DNA of 6,909 bases from Crocinitomicaceae bacterium. Its GTDB lineage: Bacteria > Bacteroidota > Bacteroidia > Flavobacteriales_D > Crocinitomicaceae. How positions within the stretch are numbered: the stretch's first letter is position 1; every line of letters starts with the position of its first letter. The stretch is from NCBI GenBank assembly GCA_013215515.1, contig JABSPC010000661.1, forward strand, positions 1 through 6,909, in the 5' to 3' direction. The position numbers and the translations under genes are program-made. The notes below the pieces were generated by a model. It was not told where the DNA came from. It did not search any database and worked only from the letters and a program-made list of their open reading frames with translations. Shown here piece after piece: positions 1 to 4,910 of this stretch.

Positions 1-1
1 C

Positions 2-229
2 AAAGGACAAAATTTCAAAATGTTACATCTTCAAATAAGAAACTTCAAAAACTGGTTGAGAGGCGTACATTCATACTGCAACAAAGAGACTCTAAATCAA
101 TATATTGAAGAGTATTTCTTTCGGTTTAACCGATTGAATTTCAGAGAAACAATCCTAGAAAAACTTCTTTATAGAATGATTAAAGAAAACCCAATCACCT
201 ATCAGTCAATTAAATACTCTGCGATCTAA
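2..229 (+). CDS. IS1595-family (ISXO2-like) transposase, C-terminal end, cut by window edge
   Basis: The reading frame is open to the left window edge, so the ATG at 20 is probably internal and only about the last 75 residues are visible. The segment HLQIRNFKNWLRGVHSYC, followed by LNQYIEEYFFRFNR and a closing ITYQSI stretch, is the typical C-terminus of DDE transposases of the IS1595 / ISXO2-like group; this is recognition from memory of the family. Those proteins cut and paste the insertion sequence that carries them. The gene converges on the DAHP synthase gene, with 54 bp between the two stop codons. Whether the element is intact cannot be judged, because the catalytic core lies outside the window. 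The alternative, a decayed transposase remnant, is possible, but no internal stop is seen. Confidence 0.85.
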   Translation, partial: KGQNFKMLHLQIRNFKNWLRGVHSYCNKETLNQYIEEYFFRFNRLNFRETILEKLLYRMIKENPITYQSIKYSAI

Positions 230-230
230 A

Positions 231-241
231 AGGGTAACCCT
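231..241. repeat. Short inverted repeat after the transposase stop, possible IS right end
   Basis: AGGGTAACCCT is a perfect 5-bp inverted repeat around a central A, one base after the transposase stop codon. Insertion sequences of this family usually end within a few tens of bases of the transposase stop, so the terminal inverted repeat is expected here. The other end and the target duplication lie outside the window, so this is only a candidate. As a hairpin (AGGG/CCCT) it is too weak to be a convincing terminator on either strand. Confidence 0.3.
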
Positions 242-283
242 AAAACAATATATCCCTTCATGCTATTTGAATTATGTGTAAAA

Positions 284-1345
284 TCACTTTTTAGAATTCA
301 TCACTTTAGTTTGATGACGAATCGATTCTTGGTGAACTGCGTCCATTATTTTTCTAACGAATTGAGTTGTTAAATTGTAATAGTCACTATTTTCTAATCT
401 AGAATTAATGACCTTTTTCCAGTGTTCCTCTTGAAGAATGGTGATGTTATTTTCTCTTTTCAATTGGCCAACCTCCTCACTTAAGAGCATTCGTTCACTT
501 AACAAGTCAAATAATTGATCGTCCAATGAACCCAATCGTCCTCGAATATCGTCTATTGTTTCCGCGATATCTGTTGAAACTTCATGCGATCTTAAAATCA
601 ATTGATCCATCATTTCTGACCAACGCTGAGGAGTAACTTGCTGCGCCGAATCTGACAAAGCATTATCAGGATCAGGATGTGCTTCAATCATCAATCCGTC
701 GAAATTCAAATCCATCGCTTTTTGACTTACTTCCAATAACAAATCACGGTTTCCGGTAATATGACTTGGGTCACAAATTATCTTAGTATGGGATCTTCGT
801 TCCTTTAAGGCAATTGGGATCTCCCAACTTGGAACATTTCTATATTTCACATGGTTGTACACTGAAAAGCCTCTATGAATTCCAGACAAATCAGTTAGTC
901 CGACAGCTTCAAATCTTTCAAACGCACCAAGCCATAACGACAGATCAGGATTGACCGGATTCTTAATCATAACAGGAACATCAGTTCCTCTCAACGCATC
1001 AGCTATTTCTTGAACGGTAAATGGATTCACGGTTGTTCTCGCTCCAATCCACAATACGTCAATACCAGCCTTTAAGGCCATTTCAACGTGTTTGGCATTC
1101 GCAACTTCCGTTGTTACTTTCAATCCCGTTTCCTTACCGGCATTTACCAACCATTTCAATCCTATTTCACCGACTCCTTCAAAAGAATTTGGTCGCGTTC
1201 GAGGCTTCCAAATTCCAGCTCTTAATACGTGAATTTTACCTGTTGCTTTTAAGTCCAAAGCAGTTTGTAAAACTTGCTCTTCACTCTCTGCACTGCATGG
1301 CCCTGAAATTTGCACAGGACGTCCATATACGTCTAACCAGCTCAT
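284..1345 (-). CDS. Bifunctional DAHP synthase (type I beta) / chorismate mutase (AroQ)
   Basis: This cytoplasmic 353-residue enzyme has two domains. Residues about 10-250 form 3-deoxy-D-arabino-heptulosonate-7-phosphate synthase, which condenses PEP and erythrose-4-phosphate. Visible motifs are GPCSAES (15-21), RAGIWKPRTRPNSFEG (42-57), MIKNPVNPD (126-134) and CDPSHITGNR (191-200). Metal ligands by analogy with the Thermotoga enzyme are Cys17, His195, Glu221 and Asp232. Residues about 260-345 form an AroQ chorismate mutase (chorismate to prephenate). Equivalents of E. coli Arg11, Arg28, Lys39 and Gln88 are Arg268, Arg285, Lys296 and Gln345, but the Arg51 position holds His308. This order of domains is common in Bacteroidota. 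There is no N-terminal ferredoxin-like regulatory domain; in homologues such as that of Prevotella nigrescens the mutase domain mediates prephenate feedback. The ATG at 1345 is preceded in frame by a stop two codons upstream. Only 14 residues precede the GPCSAES motif, which looks short for the family. The gene lies behind its own Trp attenuator. Confidence 0.96.
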   Translation of the reverse strand: MSWLDVYGRPVQISGPCSAESEEQVLQTALDLKATGKIHVLRAGIWKPRTRPNSFEGVGEIGLKWLVNAGKETGLKVTTEVANAKHVEMALKAGIDVLWIGARTTVNPFTVQEIADALRGTDVPVMIKNPVNPDLSLWLGAFERFEAVGLTDLSGIHRGFSVYNHVKYRNVPSWEIPIALKERRSHTKIICDPSHITGNRDLLLEVSQKAMDLNFDGLMIEAHPDPDNALSDSAQQVTPQRWSEMMDQLILRSHEVSTDIAETIDDIRGRLGSLDDQLFDLLSERMLLSEEVGQLKRENNITILQEEHWKKVINSRLENSDYYNLTTQFVRKIMDAVHQESIRHQTKVMNSKK

Positions 1346-1436
1346 AATTTATTCTTATTTAATTCAATATCAAATCGCATTAAATTGGTTCTCTAAAGTT
1401 ATTCAATTGTTCACTGAACCCCAGTTTATCAAGCAT
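1342..1436 (-). other. Two chained mini-ORFs ahead of the DAHP synthase start
   Basis: Just past the T-run of the minus-strand terminator, an ATG at 1436 opens an 18-codon frame (MLDKLGFSEQLNNFREPI) whose TAA (1382-1380) shares one base with the next ATG (1380-1378), as TAATG. That second frame codes 12 residues (MRFDIELNKNKL), and its TGA (1344-1342) overlaps the DAHP synthase ATG as ATGA. The arrangement would suit termination-reinitiation coupling. Alternatively, the second frame could be the former N-terminus of the enzyme separated by a one-base frameshift. Chance is also possible in AT-rich DNA. The sequence facts are certain; the function is not. Confidence 0.3.
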
Positions 1437-1472
1437 AAAAAAAGTCTCTTTCGGGTGAACCGAGAGAGACTT
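1437..1472 (-). terminator. Intrinsic terminator (attenuator) upstream of DAHP synthase gene
   Basis: Read on the minus strand, AAGTCTCTCTCGG (1472-1460) pairs with CCGAAAGAGACTT (1454-1442) around the loop TTCAC. This gives 12 pairs with one internal C/A mismatch, and the 3' arm merges into a run of seven T (1443-1437). On the plus strand no T-run follows the hairpin, so it works only toward the DAHP synthase gene. It lies 92 bp upstream of that gene's start and 29 bp after the stop of the Trp-containing leader peptide, as expected of a transcription attenuator. Confidence 0.85.
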
Positions 1473-1513
1473 CAATTTTAAATATATTGGTTTCTTCCCA
1501 GCTAGTAAAGTCT
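1467..1513 (-). promoter_or_regulatory. Antiterminator pairing of the DAHP synthase attenuator
   Basis: On the minus strand AGACTTTA (1513-1506), inside leader codons 16-18, is complementary to TGAAGTCT (1474-1467), which includes the 5' arm of the terminator. The pairing is 8 bp with one G-U pair. It would exclude the terminator. A ribosome held at the tandem Trp codons would leave it free to form, while one reaching the stop codon at 1504-1502 would cover AGACTTTA and let the terminator fold. AGACTTTA can also be enclosed in a small local hairpin (1519-1498: CCA, A/C mismatch, CTAG, loop ACTTTA, CTAG, TGG), a candidate for the competing upstream structure. The pairings are read directly; their use is inferred from the classical trp attenuation model. 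Confidence 0.65.
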
Positions 1514-1558
1514 AGTTGGCCACCAAAGAATCAATTTGTTTTGAATTTGTGTTTTCAT
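1502..1558 (-). CDS. Trp leader peptide of the DAHP synthase / chorismate mutase gene
   Basis: This 18-residue peptide, MKTQIQNKLILWWPTRLY, ends at TAG. It carries tandem Trp codons at 12-13, no Phe, and a single Tyr as the last codon. It lies 29 bp upstream of an intrinsic terminator, and its codons 16-18 can pair with the terminator's 5' arm. This is the layout of a ribosome-mediated attenuator: charged tRNA-Trp scarcity stalls translation at WW and permits readthrough into the DAHP synthase gene. The peptide itself probably has no other function. No Shine-Dalgarno sequence precedes the ATG, which is normal for Bacteroidota. It is too short for standard gene finders. The evidence is position, Trp codons and RNA structure together; the main alternative is a chance ORF, which I judge unlikely. 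Confidence 0.82.
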   Translation of the reverse strand: MKTQIQNKLILWWPTRLY

Positions 1559-1575
1559 CGATACAAAGCTTTCTA

Positions 1576-1606
1576 AAAATTTAATTCAAATCCTAATGAA
1601 CTCAAA
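1576..1606 (-). promoter_or_regulatory. Candidate Bacteroidota-type promoter for the minus-strand leader
   Basis: On the minus strand TTTG (1606-1603) is followed after 19 bp by TAAATTTT (1583-1576), one base from the Bacteroidota -7 consensus TAnnTTTG, at the usual spacing from the -33 TTTG. Transcription would start near 1570, about a dozen bases before the leader ATG at 1558. A rival -7 element is TAGGATTTG (1595-1587), which has one extra spacer base and no -33 partner. AT-rich DNA makes chance matches likely. Confidence 0.45.
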
Positions 1607-1756
1607 AAAAAGTGACTAGAGTTTTCTATGATAGGTTTTCTAACTTGAATTCTTCTTATTTCGAGTCTATCCTCCAACTTTAGCTCACTCAATAACTCAA
1701 CAACTTTAAGTACTTCTTTTTGGAAAAAAGATGATTTCAAAAAAAATGGAATAAAA

Positions 1757-1789
1757 TTTGCGCAATTGAAAATTAATTTTGAATCTTTG
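1757..1789 (+). promoter_or_regulatory. Candidate promoter for the trp leader and operon
   Basis: TTTG (1757-1760) and AATCTTTG (1782-1789) are 21 bp apart, one base from the Bacteroidota TTTG / TAnnTTTG pattern. The expected transcription start is near 1796, giving a leader RNA with about 20 bases before the leader ATG. A perfect -7 match, TAATTTTG, lies at 1774-1781 but lacks a properly spaced -33 element, so the exact start is open. No operator-like palindrome stands out, which agrees with control by attenuation alone. Confidence 0.45.
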
Positions 1790-1815
1790 TACTCATGAAC
1801 AGAACAACACAAAAT

Positions 1816-1866
1816 ATGAATTGGTGGCACTCAACGAACAGTTGGTGTGCGTGGCTCAGTTTATAA
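1816..1866 (+). CDS. trpL: trp operon leader peptide
   Basis: This 16-residue peptide, MNWWHSTNSWCAWLSL, ends at TAA. Trp occupies positions 3, 4, 10 and 13, a quarter of the peptide against roughly 1 percent in average proteins. It begins 136 bp upstream of trpE and stops 17 bp before a strong intrinsic terminator. By the classical trp attenuation model, ribosomes stall at the Trp codons when charged tRNA-Trp is scarce, preventing termination so that trpE-G-D-C-F-B are transcribed. The A-rich stretch before the ATG replaces a Shine-Dalgarno sequence. It has no sequence likeness to E. coli TrpL beyond being short and Trp-rich; the symbol is given for its role. Confidence 0.92.
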   Translation: MNWWHSTNSWCAWLSL

Positions 1867-1886
1867 TTTGATCTCATATTTATAAA
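1827..1886 (+). promoter_or_regulatory. Alternative hairpins of the trp leader RNA
   Basis: Segment 1 (GCACTCAAC, 1827-1835) pairs with segment 2 (GTTGGTGTGC, 1841-1850) around loop GAACA, giving nine pairs including one G-U, with T1846 bulged. This hairpin covers leader codons 4-12 and resembles the 1:2 pause hairpin of classical trp leaders. A further pairing, TTTATAA (1860-1866, over the leader stop codon) with TTATAAA (1880-1886), overlaps the base of the terminator's 5' arm by three bases and is a weak antiterminator candidate. I could not find a strong antiterminator by eye, so the switching pair remains provisional. Confidence 0.45.
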
Positions 1887-1921
1887 ACGGCTTGTCTCAC
1901 CAGACAGGTCGTTTTTTTTTT
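1884..1921 (+). terminator. trp operon attenuator terminator
   Basis: AAAACGGCTTGTCT (1884-1897) pairs with AGACAGGTCGTTTT (1902-1915) around the tetraloop CACC. The stem is 14 bp with two G-U pairs, and ten T follow (1912-1921). It lies 30 bp upstream of the trpE start and 17 bp downstream of the Trp-rich leader ORF. This is a textbook intrinsic terminator in an attenuator position. As no complete gene ends just upstream on this strand, ending an upstream transcript is an unlikely role. Confidence 0.93.
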
Positions 1922-1951
1922 GTTCCCTACTTTTCCCAACACCTTTTTTAA

Positions 1952-3352
1952 ATGAAAATTCATTCTCAAATAATACAATTCAATGCTGATCTCTACACAC
2001 CGGTCAATCTTTATCTGGCGGTGAGAAACAACTATCGAAAGACATGCCTGTTGGAAAGCAACGATTATCATTCTAGGCAGGACAGCAAATCTTTCATAGG
2101 TTTTGAGCCCATTGTTGAAATCAAACAAATCAATTCTACAGTTCGAATCATTCAACAAGATGAAACACGTGAAATCGAATTGAATTCAGAGCTGCAACAT
2201 TCCATTCAAATACAAGATATTTTAAGCTCTTATGAATTCAATGACACCAAATTCAATGGTTTCTTTGGACGCTTAGGCTTCGAAAACTCTCTCCATGACG
2301 AAACGCATATCAGTCCATCCAAAAGTGATTTAAACCTGCCATCTCTCCACTTATTTCTATTCAAATATATAATCGTAATTGATCATTTTACGAGCGAAGG
2401 ATTCCTCATCGAAAACAATTTATCTCCAACTTTCGAAGTCGAAGAATTGAGTCAAATCTTAAAAAACAATTCCACAACCTCTCTCCCCTTCGAACTGTTT
2501 GGAAATGAAAAATCGGAATTCAGTGATTCTGAATTTGAGCAACTCGTTCAAAAAGGAATCGAGCACTGCAAACGTGGGGATGTGTTCCAATTGGTTTTAT
2601 CCAATGCATTCCAGCAGTCGTTTTTTGGAGATGACTTTGAAGTGTACAGAACACTTCGTCAATTGAATCCTTCGCCGTATTTGTTCTATTTTGATTTTGA
2701 AGAATACAAGCTTTTCGGTTCCTCTCCCGAAGCTCAACTGCTCATTAAAAAAGGAAAAGCCGAGATCCATCCAATTGCCGGAACTGTTCCCAAAACGGGT
2801 GTTGAAGAATTTGATGCGTTGCAACTTCAATTCTTAATCGATGACGAAAAAGAAAATGCGGAACATACCATGTTAGTTGATCTCACACGAAATGATCTAA
2901 GTCGAGATTGCACCAAAGTAAAAGTGGAATCTTACAAGGAGATTCAAAGTTTCAGTCATGTTTCGCATCTCGTTTCCAAAGTTACAGGTGAACTTATTGA
3001 GGACAAAAGTTTTGAATCTTTAAGCCATTCCTTCCCTGCTGGGACGCTTTCAGGAACACCAAAACCGAGAGCATTAGAGCTCATCAATCAATATGAAAAA
3101 TCGAGCCGTGACTTTTACGGAGGTGCCATAGGAATGATTGGATCGAAAGGAGATCTAAATATGGCAATCGTCATTCGAAGTATCCTGAGCAAGAACAACA
3201 ATTTGCACTACCGCGCAGGCGCTGGAGTGGTTCTAGATTCAAACCCACAAAGAGAAATGCAGGAAGTGCATCATAAACTTGGGGCCGTTCGAAAGGCAAT
3301 TTCCGAAACTCAAAAAAATCATTCTCAAATCAAGAAACAACAGACATTATGA
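1952..3352 (+). CDS. trpE: Anthranilate synthase component I
   Basis: This is the large subunit of anthranilate synthase. It converts chorismate and ammonia, supplied by TrpG, to anthranilate and pyruvate in the cytoplasm. The 466 residues fit the family. The N-terminal Trp-binding region keeps LLES (33-36), equivalent to the Salmonella segment containing Ser40, so feedback inhibition by Trp is probably retained. The chorismate-binding domain shows NPSPYLFY (239-246), GSSPE (256-260), PIAGT (274-278), EHTMLVDLTRNDLSRD (304-319), FPAGTLSGTPKPRALELI (361-378), DFYGGAIGMIG (387-397) and RAGAGVVLDSNPQRE (421-435). PIAGT is followed by VPKTG rather than the RPRG of the enterobacterial enzyme; I recall such variants in Bacteroidota. 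The first ATG after the attenuator is the natural start, with no Shine-Dalgarno sequence. The stop overlaps the trpG start (ATGA). Related aminodeoxychorismate synthase (PabB) is excluded by the trp context and the LLES segment. Confidence 0.97.
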   Translation: MKIHSQIIQFNADLYTPVNLYLAVRNNYRKTCLLESNDYHSRQDSKSFIGFEPIVEIKQINSTVRIIQQDETREIELNSELQHSIQIQDILSSYEFNDTKFNGFFGRLGFENSLHDETHISPSKSDLNLPSLHLFLFKYIIVIDHFTSEGFLIENNLSPTFEVEELSQILKNNSTTSLPFELFGNEKSEFSDSEFEQLVQKGIEHCKRGDVFQLVLSNAFQQSFFGDDFEVYRTLRQLNPSPYLFYFDFEEYKLFGSSPEAQLLIKKGKAEIHPIAGTVPKTGVEEFDALQLQFLIDDEKENAEHTMLVDLTRNDLSRDCTKVKVESYKEIQSFSHVSHLVSKVTGELIEDKSFESLSHSFPAGTLSGTPKPRALELINQYEKSSRDFYGGAIGMIGSKGDLNMAIVIRSILSKNNNLHYRAGAGVVLDSNPQREMQEVHHKLGAVRKAISETQKNHSQIKKQQTL

Positions 3353-3927
3353 AAATTACAGTTATAGACAATTACGACTCATTCGTTTTCAATTTGGTTC
3401 GATACTTAAATGAAATCGAAACTATTGAAACGGTGATCCAGCGAAATGATAAAATCAATTTTGATGAACTTAATTCGTGTGATGCTATTCTACTTTCACC
3501 TGGCCCTGGAATTCCTTCAGAAGCTGGCAGGCTTATGGAAATTGTTGAAACCTATCAATCTCAGAAACCCATTCTAGGCGTTTGTTTAGGACATCAAGCA
3601 ATTGCGGAATACTTCGGAGCAGAACTAAAATGTTTGGAGTTTCCAATGCATGGAAAGGCTTCTTTGGTCAAGCATCAAGGTGAGGATGAAATCTTCAATT
3701 CAATTCCAATTGAGTTTACCGTTGGTCGCTACCACAGTTGGTCTCTTAATCACCAGTTGCCATCGGAAATTATAGCAACAGCATTTTCGGACGACAACGA
3801 AATCATGGCCATAAAGCACAAAGAACTTCCAGTGAAAGGAGTTCAGTTTCATCCAGAATCAATTCTAACGGAGCACGGAAGAAAGATGATTAACAACTGG
3901 GTGACATCAATTGAAAAAACGCAATAA
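3349..3927 (+). CDS. trpG: Anthranilate synthase component II (glutamine amidotransferase)
   Basis: This 192-residue class I glutamine amidotransferase hydrolyses glutamine and passes ammonia to TrpE. The catalytic triad is visible as Cys79 in GVCLGHQA (77-84), and His168 and Glu170 in VQFHPE (165-170). The oxyanion-hole segment SPGPGIP (50-56) and the RYHS segment (127-130) are present, and the N-terminus VIDNYDSFVFNL is typical. It is a free-standing subunit, fused neither to TrpE nor to TrpD. The ATG lies within the trpE stop region (4-bp ATGA overlap), which suggests translational coupling that keeps the two subunits equal. In some bacteria the same protein also serves para-aminobenzoate synthesis; whether it does so here cannot be seen. 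Confidence 0.97.
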   Translation: MKITVIDNYDSFVFNLVRYLNEIETIETVIQRNDKINFDELNSCDAILLSPGPGIPSEAGRLMEIVETYQSQKPILGVCLGHQAIAEYFGAELKCLEFPMHGKASLVKHQGEDEIFNSIPIEFTVGRYHSWSLNHQLPSEIIATAFSDDNEIMAIKHKELPVKGVQFHPESILTEHGRKMINNWVTSIEKTQ

Positions 3928-3928
3928 G

Positions 3929-4909
3929 ATGAAATATTTACTCGATAAAATTTTAGATGGAGAAACCTTTAACTCACAAGAAGCGAAGGACTTTATTTAT
4001 TCCATCGAAGACGAAAAGTTAAGCGCTGAAACAATTGCAGCGGTATTAGTTGGAATTCAAATTCGAGGGATTCAACTTCAAGAATTAGTTGGCTTTCGAT
4101 CGGCATTATTGGAATTATGCAACCCAATTCAACTTGATTCAAGCAACGCAATTGATCTATGTGGAACCGGTGGAGATGGGAAGAACACATTCAATATTTC
4201 CACAACTACAGCACTGATATTAGCAGCCATGGGCAAAAAAGTCATCAAGCACGGTAACTATGGAGTTAGCTCAACGTGTGGATCATCAAATGTTTTGGAA
4301 GAGCTTGGATTTAAATTCAGTTCGAAAAATGAAGATCTAGAGGATGGCCTTTCAAAGCAAAATATTTGTTTTCTACACGCTCCCTTGTTTCATCCAACAA
4401 TGAAGAAAGTAGCACCTATTCGAAAGGCATTAGGAGTACGAACCATATTCAATGCTTTGGGTCCACTTGTGAATCCAGCTCAACCATCCTATCAGTTGAC
4501 TGGAACATACAATTTGGAACTCGCCCGAATCTACCAACACGTTTTGAAAAATGAGCGTAGTGATTTTAGAATAGTTTATGGAATGGACGGTTATGACGAA
4601 ATCACGTTGACCGATAACACGAGAGCTCTAGGAAAATATTCCGATGAGATAATCAACAGCGAAAGCTATGGTCAACAGCCATTGGCGCATAAAGATCTAT
4701 TCGCTGGTAACACAACTCAAGACGCTGCCAAGCTTCTCAACGCGATATTAAAAGGAGAAGGGACAAATTCTCAAAATGCAGTGGTAGCGGCAAATGTAGC
4801 GAGTGCACTACAAATATTTTATCCCAGTGAAAACCTACAGTTGGCGTTCAATGAAGCAATGGATTTTATCAAAAGCGGGCAAGGAAACAAACACTTTAAA
4901 TTGAACTAA
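3929..4909 (+). CDS. trpD: Anthranilate phosphoribosyltransferase
   Basis: The enzyme transfers the phosphoribosyl group of PRPP to anthranilate. The protein has 326 residues from the ATG at 3929, which begins one base after the trpG stop. A TTG at 3911 would add six residues and overlap trpG by 17 bases; I prefer the ATG, because MKYLLDKILDGE matches the usual family N-terminus. Motifs by this numbering are the PRPP loop CGTGGDGKNTFNIST (78-92), KHGN (107-110), ALGVRTIFNALGPLVNP (167-183) with anthranilate-site Arg171, and the metal-binding Asp223-Glu224 in YDEIT. There is no glutamine amidotransferase domain, unlike the fused E. coli TrpGD. It is followed one base later by trpC. Confidence 0.96.
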   Translation: MKYLLDKILDGETFNSQEAKDFIYSIEDEKLSAETIAAVLVGIQIRGIQLQELVGFRSALLELCNPIQLDSSNAIDLCGTGGDGKNTFNISTTTALILAAMGKKVIKHGNYGVSSTCGSSNVLEELGFKFSSKNEDLEDGLSKQNICFLHAPLFHPTMKKVAPIRKALGVRTIFNALGPLVNPAQPSYQLTGTYNLELARIYQHVLKNERSDFRIVYGMDGYDEITLTDNTRALGKYSDEIINSESYGQQPLAHKDLFAGNTTQDAAKLLNAILKGEGTNSQNAVVAANVASALQIFYPSENLQLAFNEAMDFIKSGQGNKHFKLN

Positions 4910-4910
4910 A

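Larger units (their letters stand above)
1346..1951. other. 606-bp divergent regulatory region with two Trp attenuators
   Basis: This stretch between the divergent DAHP synthase gene and trpE contains no ordinary gene. Reading outward from about 1610-1750, it holds on the minus strand a promoter candidate, a Trp-containing leader peptide, an antiterminator pairing, a terminator and two chained mini-ORFs. On the plus strand it holds a promoter candidate, a Trp-rich leader peptide, alternative hairpins and a terminator. Nothing recognisable was found in the central 1607-1756 apart from AT-rich DNA. An 85-codon minus-strand frame crosses it (1573-1830) but overlaps the regulatory signals and resembles no protein I know. 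Confidence 0.85.

Noticed and set aside
230..260. Possible terminator between the transposase and DAHP synthase genes
   Set aside because: Only a 4-bp AGGG/CCCT stem with a triloop and a 3-4 base T-run could be built, which is too weak to call.
1021..1347. 108-codon plus-strand frame
   Set aside because: It lies wholly opposite the conserved DAHP synthase coding sequence and is a shadow of it.
1461..1469. GAG-type repeats suggesting TRAP-protein binding
   Set aside because: The repeated GA is fully explained as one arm of the terminator, there is no array of regularly spaced GAG/TAG triplets, and TRAP control is known from Bacillus-type bacteria.
1442..1472. The 1442-1472 hairpin as a plus-strand terminator
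   Set aside because: On the plus strand no T-run follows it and no plus-strand gene ends upstream; the seven T are on the minus-strand 3' side.
1573..1830. 85-codon minus-strand frame in the intergenic region
   Set aside because: It overlaps both promoter candidates and the opposite-strand trp leader, resembles no protein I know, and lies just where regulatory DNA is expected. Part of it (LLSELKLEDRLEIRRIQVRK) looks mildly protein-like, so a homology search would be worth doing.
1880..2158. 92-codon minus-strand frame over the trp terminator and trpE start
   Set aside because: It runs antisense to trpE and the attenuator and shows no recognisable motif.
2597..2830. 77-codon minus-strand frame inside trpE
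   Set aside because: Shadow of the conserved chorismate-binding domain. The minus-strand frames at 3993-4190 and 5189-5440 and the plus-strand frame at 4366-4554 are rejected for the same reason.
3911..3928. TTG start for trpD
   Set aside because: It would add MKKRNK and overlap trpG. The ATG at 3929, one base after the trpG stop, matches the usual N-terminus and the spacing at the trpD/trpC junction.
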